A stretch of DNA of 64,000 nt from Adlercreutzia equolifaciens (GTDB taxonomy: Bacteria; Actinomycetota; Coriobacteriia; Coriobacteriales; Eggerthellaceae): NCBI RefSeq assembly GCF_029076695.1, contig NZ_JARFIK010000002.1, positions 496,001-560,000 on the forward strand. The letters run 5' to 3'. Positions within the stretch are counted from its first letter, which is position 1, and each line of letters opens with the position of its first letter. Below are positions 61,308 to 64,000 of the stretch, piece by piece. The position numbers and the translations under genes were made by a program. Below the pieces are notes generated by a model. The model saw nothing but the letters and a program-made list of their open reading frames with translations, was not told the DNA's origin and ran no database searches.

Positions 61308-61356
61308 GCGCACCAGGCCTCCGTCGCTGCGGTTGGTTGTCTCGCGGGCACTGGGA

Positions 61357-61385
61357 TGAGACGAGTCAGACGGTTGGCCGTCTCA
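61357..61385. repeat. TGAGAC palindromic repeat, copy 5, supplying the EamA stop
   Basis: On the minus strand TGAGACGGCCAACCGTCTGA is followed by CTCGTCTCA (29 bases in all). It encodes the last residues (VRRPTV) and the stop codon of the EamA gene. Confidence 0.8.
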
Positions 61386-62283
61386 CGGATGCCCTCTTCG
61401 TTTTCTTGCTCTGCGAAAGTGCCAGGCCGACGATGGTGAGGGCGATACCGCTGACGATAAGAGCGTTCAGCGGCTCGCCGAGGATGAGAATCGAGGCGGT
61501 GGCGGTGATGGCGGGCACCAGGTAAATATAGGCTGTTGTGGTGGTAGCGCCCAGGTGCTTGACGGCAGCGCCCCAGGTGACGAAGCAGGCCGCCGAGGCC
61601 ACCGCGCCCAGGAACAGCAGGTTCGCCGTGTTAGCGGGATTGGCGAAGCTGCTTGCGGCGGGGATGCTGCCGCCGAACAACAACGTGACGGGTACGATGA
61701 AGACGAGGCCCCAGAGGAAAATGCGCTTGGTGGCCGCTACGGTTTCATAGCCGAGATCGCCAATGCGTTTGACCAGCAATGAATAGATGGCCCACACCAC
61801 TGCCGCGCCTAAGGCAAGCAGGTAACCCAGTACGCTTGCGGCGTCCAGACAGAGCAGTGTTACGGTTCCGGTGCTGCCAAGCCCCACGGCGAAAAGGCCC
61901 ATCATGGCCACGACGAAACCGAGGAAGAACCGGGCGTTCAGGGCGGATCGATCACCGAGGATGACCTGGAACAGAGCGGTGAACAGGGGAGCAGCGGCCA
62001 CGATGACGCCTACAGCGGTGGCCGTGGCCCACTGCAGGGCAATGTTCTCCATCAAAAAGTAGGCGGCCACGCCTGTAGCCCCCGCAGCCACGAAAAGCAG
62101 CTCATGGCGGCGCTCCTTCAGCGTGAGGATGCGGGGTCGCAGCGCGCAGAGGCCCAAAAAGCCCACGGCGAAGCGTAGGAGCAGAATCCAGAAGGGCGAG
62201 AAATCCGCCAGAAGCACCTTCGTGGACACGAAGGTGATGCCCCACACGAACACCGTGAACAACGCAATCAGGTGGTACCGCAC
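61366..62283 (-). CDS. EamA/DMT family transporter
   Basis: This 305-residue protein has ten membrane helices in two repeats (LIALFTVFVWGITFVSTKVLLADFSPFWILLLRF at the start; YLLALGAAVVWAIYSLLVKR and VPAITATASILILGEPLNALIVSGIALTIVG in the second half). The family exports or imports small metabolites such as amino acids; substrate unknown. The GTG start has GGAG upstream. Its C-terminus is read from the palindromic repeat. Confidence 0.9.
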   Translation of the reverse strand: MRYHLIALFTVFVWGITFVSTKVLLADFSPFWILLLRFAVGFLGLCALRPRILTLKERRHELLFVAAGATGVAAYFLMENIALQWATATAVGVIVAAAPLFTALFQVILGDRSALNARFFLGFVVAMMGLFAVGLGSTGTVTLLCLDAASVLGYLLALGAAVVWAIYSLLVKRIGDLGYETVAATKRIFLWGLVFIVPVTLLFGGSIPAASSFANPANTANLLFLGAVASAACFVTWGAAVKHLGATTTTAYIYLVPAITATASILILGEPLNALIVSGIALTIVGLALSQSKKTKRASVRRPTV

Positions 62284-62645
62284 CGCTTCTTCGCTCCCTT
62301 TCTCCTTGATGTGTCAGCCTACTCTACCGCATTCGCAGCGGGCGATCTTGAACAGGATTGCGAGCGGGTGCGTGAGACGACGTTGAAGCCTAGAATTTTG
62401 ACCGATGATGTCAAATTCAGCTGAATTGCTGCATTCTATTCAAAAGTGGGCCGCGCGATCCAGCGGAAATGGGAGGTTGTCGCTGCACTGGTGCATCAAA
62501 TTAGACCTTTTTGCCACTCGCATGCATCAATCCGAGAGTATTTGGCATGAGGGCTTCGACTTTATCGTCGAGTGCGATATCTCGAATTAGCCGCGCTCTC
62601 GCTCCTATATGCTATAGTCCGCTGAAAAGGAACAAGGAGGGCGTT
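62284..62645. other. Intergenic region with AT-rich stretch
   Basis: This 362-bp gap has no supported gene. The part at 62390-62600 is less GC-rich than the flanks and contains the perfect 14-bp palindrome AATTCAGCTGAATT (62414-62427). A 61-codon frame at 62405 lacks a ribosome-binding site. A TATAGT box at 62613-62618 may be the promoter of the acetyltransferase. Confidence 0.5.
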
Positions 62646-63158
62646 GTGGACATCATCGTTGCGCGGCCGGAGCACGTGGAGGCTATGACGGTTATCACCG
62701 ACCGTGCCAAGGTCAACATGGCGGCTATGGGTATCGACCAGTGGCAGGCGGGCTATCCCGATCGTGCTACGTGGGAAGCCGACGTAGCCGAGGGCATGGC
62801 CTACGTGGGGCTGGAAGGGGGCCGCGTCGTTGCGGTGTTCCGCTACAGCAATACCCCTGAGGCGGCTTATGACACGCTGGAAGGGGAGTGGCTGACGGCC
62901 GGCCCCTACGCAACCATCCACCGCTGCGCCGTCGATCCGGACGAGCGCGGGCGCGGCCTTATCGCCGAGCTCTTCCAGTTCGCTTGCGACAAGGCGGCGG
63001 CTGAGGGTATGGCTTCGATGCGCATCGACACCCATGCCGACAATGCTCCCATGGGCCGCGCCGTGGAGAAGTTCGGCTTCACGTACTGCGGCACCATCAC
63101 GCTTACCGAAGGCCCCGAAGCCGGGGGAGCGCGCATCGCCTTCGAGAAAGTGCTCTAG
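62646..63158 (+). CDS. GNAT family N-acetyltransferase
   Basis: This 170-residue protein has the acetyl-CoA loop region (TIHRCAVDPDERGRGLIAELFQFACDKAAAEGMASMRIDTHADNAPMGRAVEKFGF), where RGRGL corresponds to the pyrophosphate-binding (Q/R)xxGxG/A motif. The acceptor is unknown. GTG 62646 follows AAGGAGGG. The stop shares CTAG with the convergent gene. Confidence 0.9.
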   Translation: MDIIVARPEHVEAMTVITDRAKVNMAAMGIDQWQAGYPDRATWEADVAEGMAYVGLEGGRVVAVFRYSNTPEAAYDTLEGEWLTAGPYATIHRCAVDPDERGRGLIAELFQFACDKAAAEGMASMRIDTHADNAPMGRAVEKFGFTYCGTITLTEGPEAGGARIAFEKVL

Positions 63159-64000
63159 GACGCATCATTGGGGGACGTCTGCCCGTCAAATGCAGAAAGC
63201 GGAAGGCGGTAGACGTGCTTGCCTCCCGTCAGGGCGCCGATGCGGTAGCGGGTGCTAGCGGCCTCGAACGGCAGGTACAGAGCGTCGTCGTGCAGGGTGA
63301 TGCCCTCGCTCATGGGCGGCACGGTCCATGTGTCCACCAGGGTTCGATCGTCCAGATCGTAGCGTGGCACGACGCGCCATTGGGCCAGGTAGGTGCCGTC
63401 AGCGGCCAGCGAGCGCGGGTCGTAGACGCGCAGGTGGGAGTTGACGAACCCCACGGAGCATGAAAAAACGAAGCGTCCGTCGGGCAGCGCCGCCATGCCC
63501 TGCACCTCTTTCGGCAATGCGTACACGGCGAAAGGCTCGGATGCAAACCCGCAAGGCTCTGTTTCGTCTCGGCGGAAGGCGTACATGACCGCCTTGTCCT
63601 TTTGGCCGTCGGGGGTGGTGACGTGCATGCGCCCCGGGGTGTTGAACAGCACGGGATAGTAATAGGCGCCCAGGTAGAGGATATCGTCGTAAATGCCCAT
63701 GAAGGCCGGCGTCAGGTCGACAAAGCGATGGTCGACGGGGCGAAGCCGCGCATTGGGTTCGGCAGAGGCAAGATCGGCGGCCTCAAGGGCCATAAAGCCC
63801 GTTGCCGTGGTGACCAGCACCCGCTGTCCGTCGACGGCCACGGCCGCCCCGTGCCCGCAGTAAAGCGAGCCGTCGGGCAGCTCAATGAAAACAGGGAAGG
63901 GATCCTTTCCCTTCGGGCACACATAGAGGGGCGAAGGACCGCCTTTGCCGTTGTAGCCGCTGAAGACAAAACCGTCGCAGGCAGAAAGATAGTCGAGGTC
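63155..64000 (-). CDS. Repeat-rich protein, function unknown (5' partial)
   Basis: The frame continues past the right edge; ~281 residues are visible. The sequence alternates short strands (PDGSLYCGHGAAVAVDGQRVLVTT, YDDILYLGAYYYPVLF, LPDGRFVFSCSVGFVNSHLRVYD) in a pattern reminiscent of beta-propeller blades, but no named repeat is clear. No signal peptide can be assessed because the N-terminus is missing. Its stop overlaps the acetyltransferase stop. Confidence 0.7.
   Translation of the reverse strand, partial: DLDYLSACDGFVFSGYNGKGGPSPLYVCPKGKDPFPVFIELPDGSLYCGHGAAVAVDGQRVLVTTATGFMALEAADLASAEPNARLRPVDHRFVDLTPAFMGIYDDILYLGAYYYPVLFNTPGRMHVTTPDGQKDKAVMYAFRRDETEPCGFASEPFAVYALPKEVQGMAALPDGRFVFSCSVGFVNSHLRVYDPRSLAADGTYLAQWRVVPRYDLDDRTLVDTWTVPPMSEGITLHDDALYLPFEAASTRYRIGALTGGKHVYRLPLSAFDGQTSPNDAS

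Noticed and set aside
62405-62590. 61-codon frame before the acetyltransferase
   Set aside because: No ribosome-binding site and no similarity recognised; the stretch looks intergenic.

Overview
The window reads as a chromosomal segment of a high-GC, anaerobic or facultatively anaerobic actinobacterium, most likely an Eggerthellaceae-like Coriobacteriia. The grounds are gene content: Tat-exported molybdo- and flavo-reductases, a membrane-embedded LuxR-type regulator divergent from a flavoprotein reductase, a four-subunit ferredoxin-dependent 2-oxoacid oxidoreductase, GatCAB, an F-type ATPase and an LPxTG-type surface protein. Species cannot be assigned from sequence reading alone.

Layout: 1-7119 is a complete F1Fo ATP synthase operon in standard order, preceded by a 5'-truncated small membrane protein. 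7295-11000 is a cobalamin-riboswitch-headed ECF transporter (EcfT, fused double ATPase, S component). 11026-11829 is a RelB-like/PIN toxin-antitoxin pair. 12240-20937 carries dnaE, truA, an aldo/keto reductase-ferredoxin fusion, an NSS transporter and ychF. 20944-23323 holds a Fic protein convergent with, and overlapping, a visibly lower-GC multi-spanning membrane protein. 23620-26868 is an MFS - CrcB - PARG-like - LarE-like operon. 27120-29633 is an APC permease with a proline-iminopeptidase-like hydrolase. 29907-33292 is gatCAB.

35049-38479 is the flavoprotein/LuxR divergent pair. 38701-51710 is the metabolic core: an aryl/phenylacetate-CoA ligase, a stand-alone LysR effector domain, a tandem winged-helix regulator, a Tat molybdoenzyme with its FeS partner, two TorD-like chaperones, a polyferredoxin, a second tandem winged-helix protein and porGDAB. 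Together these suggest CoA activation of, and electron transfer to or from, organic acids, with the exact substrates unknown. 51855-54415 has two tRNAs flanking a copper/iron-type HMA-SafE-cupredoxin plus DUF2318 operon. 54636-64000 has a sortase-type surface protein, a small alarmone synthetase, MFS/LysR, a phosphotransferase, an EamA transporter, a GNAT acetyltransferase and a truncated gene at the right edge.

The most unusual content is intergenic. Two ~117-nt elements (15734-15850, 19659-19776) share conserved single-stranded cores, while their stems differ by compensated base pairs. Every stem mismatch becomes a G-U wobble if the minus strand is transcribed. This looks like a structured RNA or structured mobile repeat. 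A second family, a TGAGAC...GTCTCA palindrome (five sites), supplies the stop codons of three neighbouring genes, two of them convergent. A third is a cluster of degenerate ACCAAA-centred units at 34131-34458.
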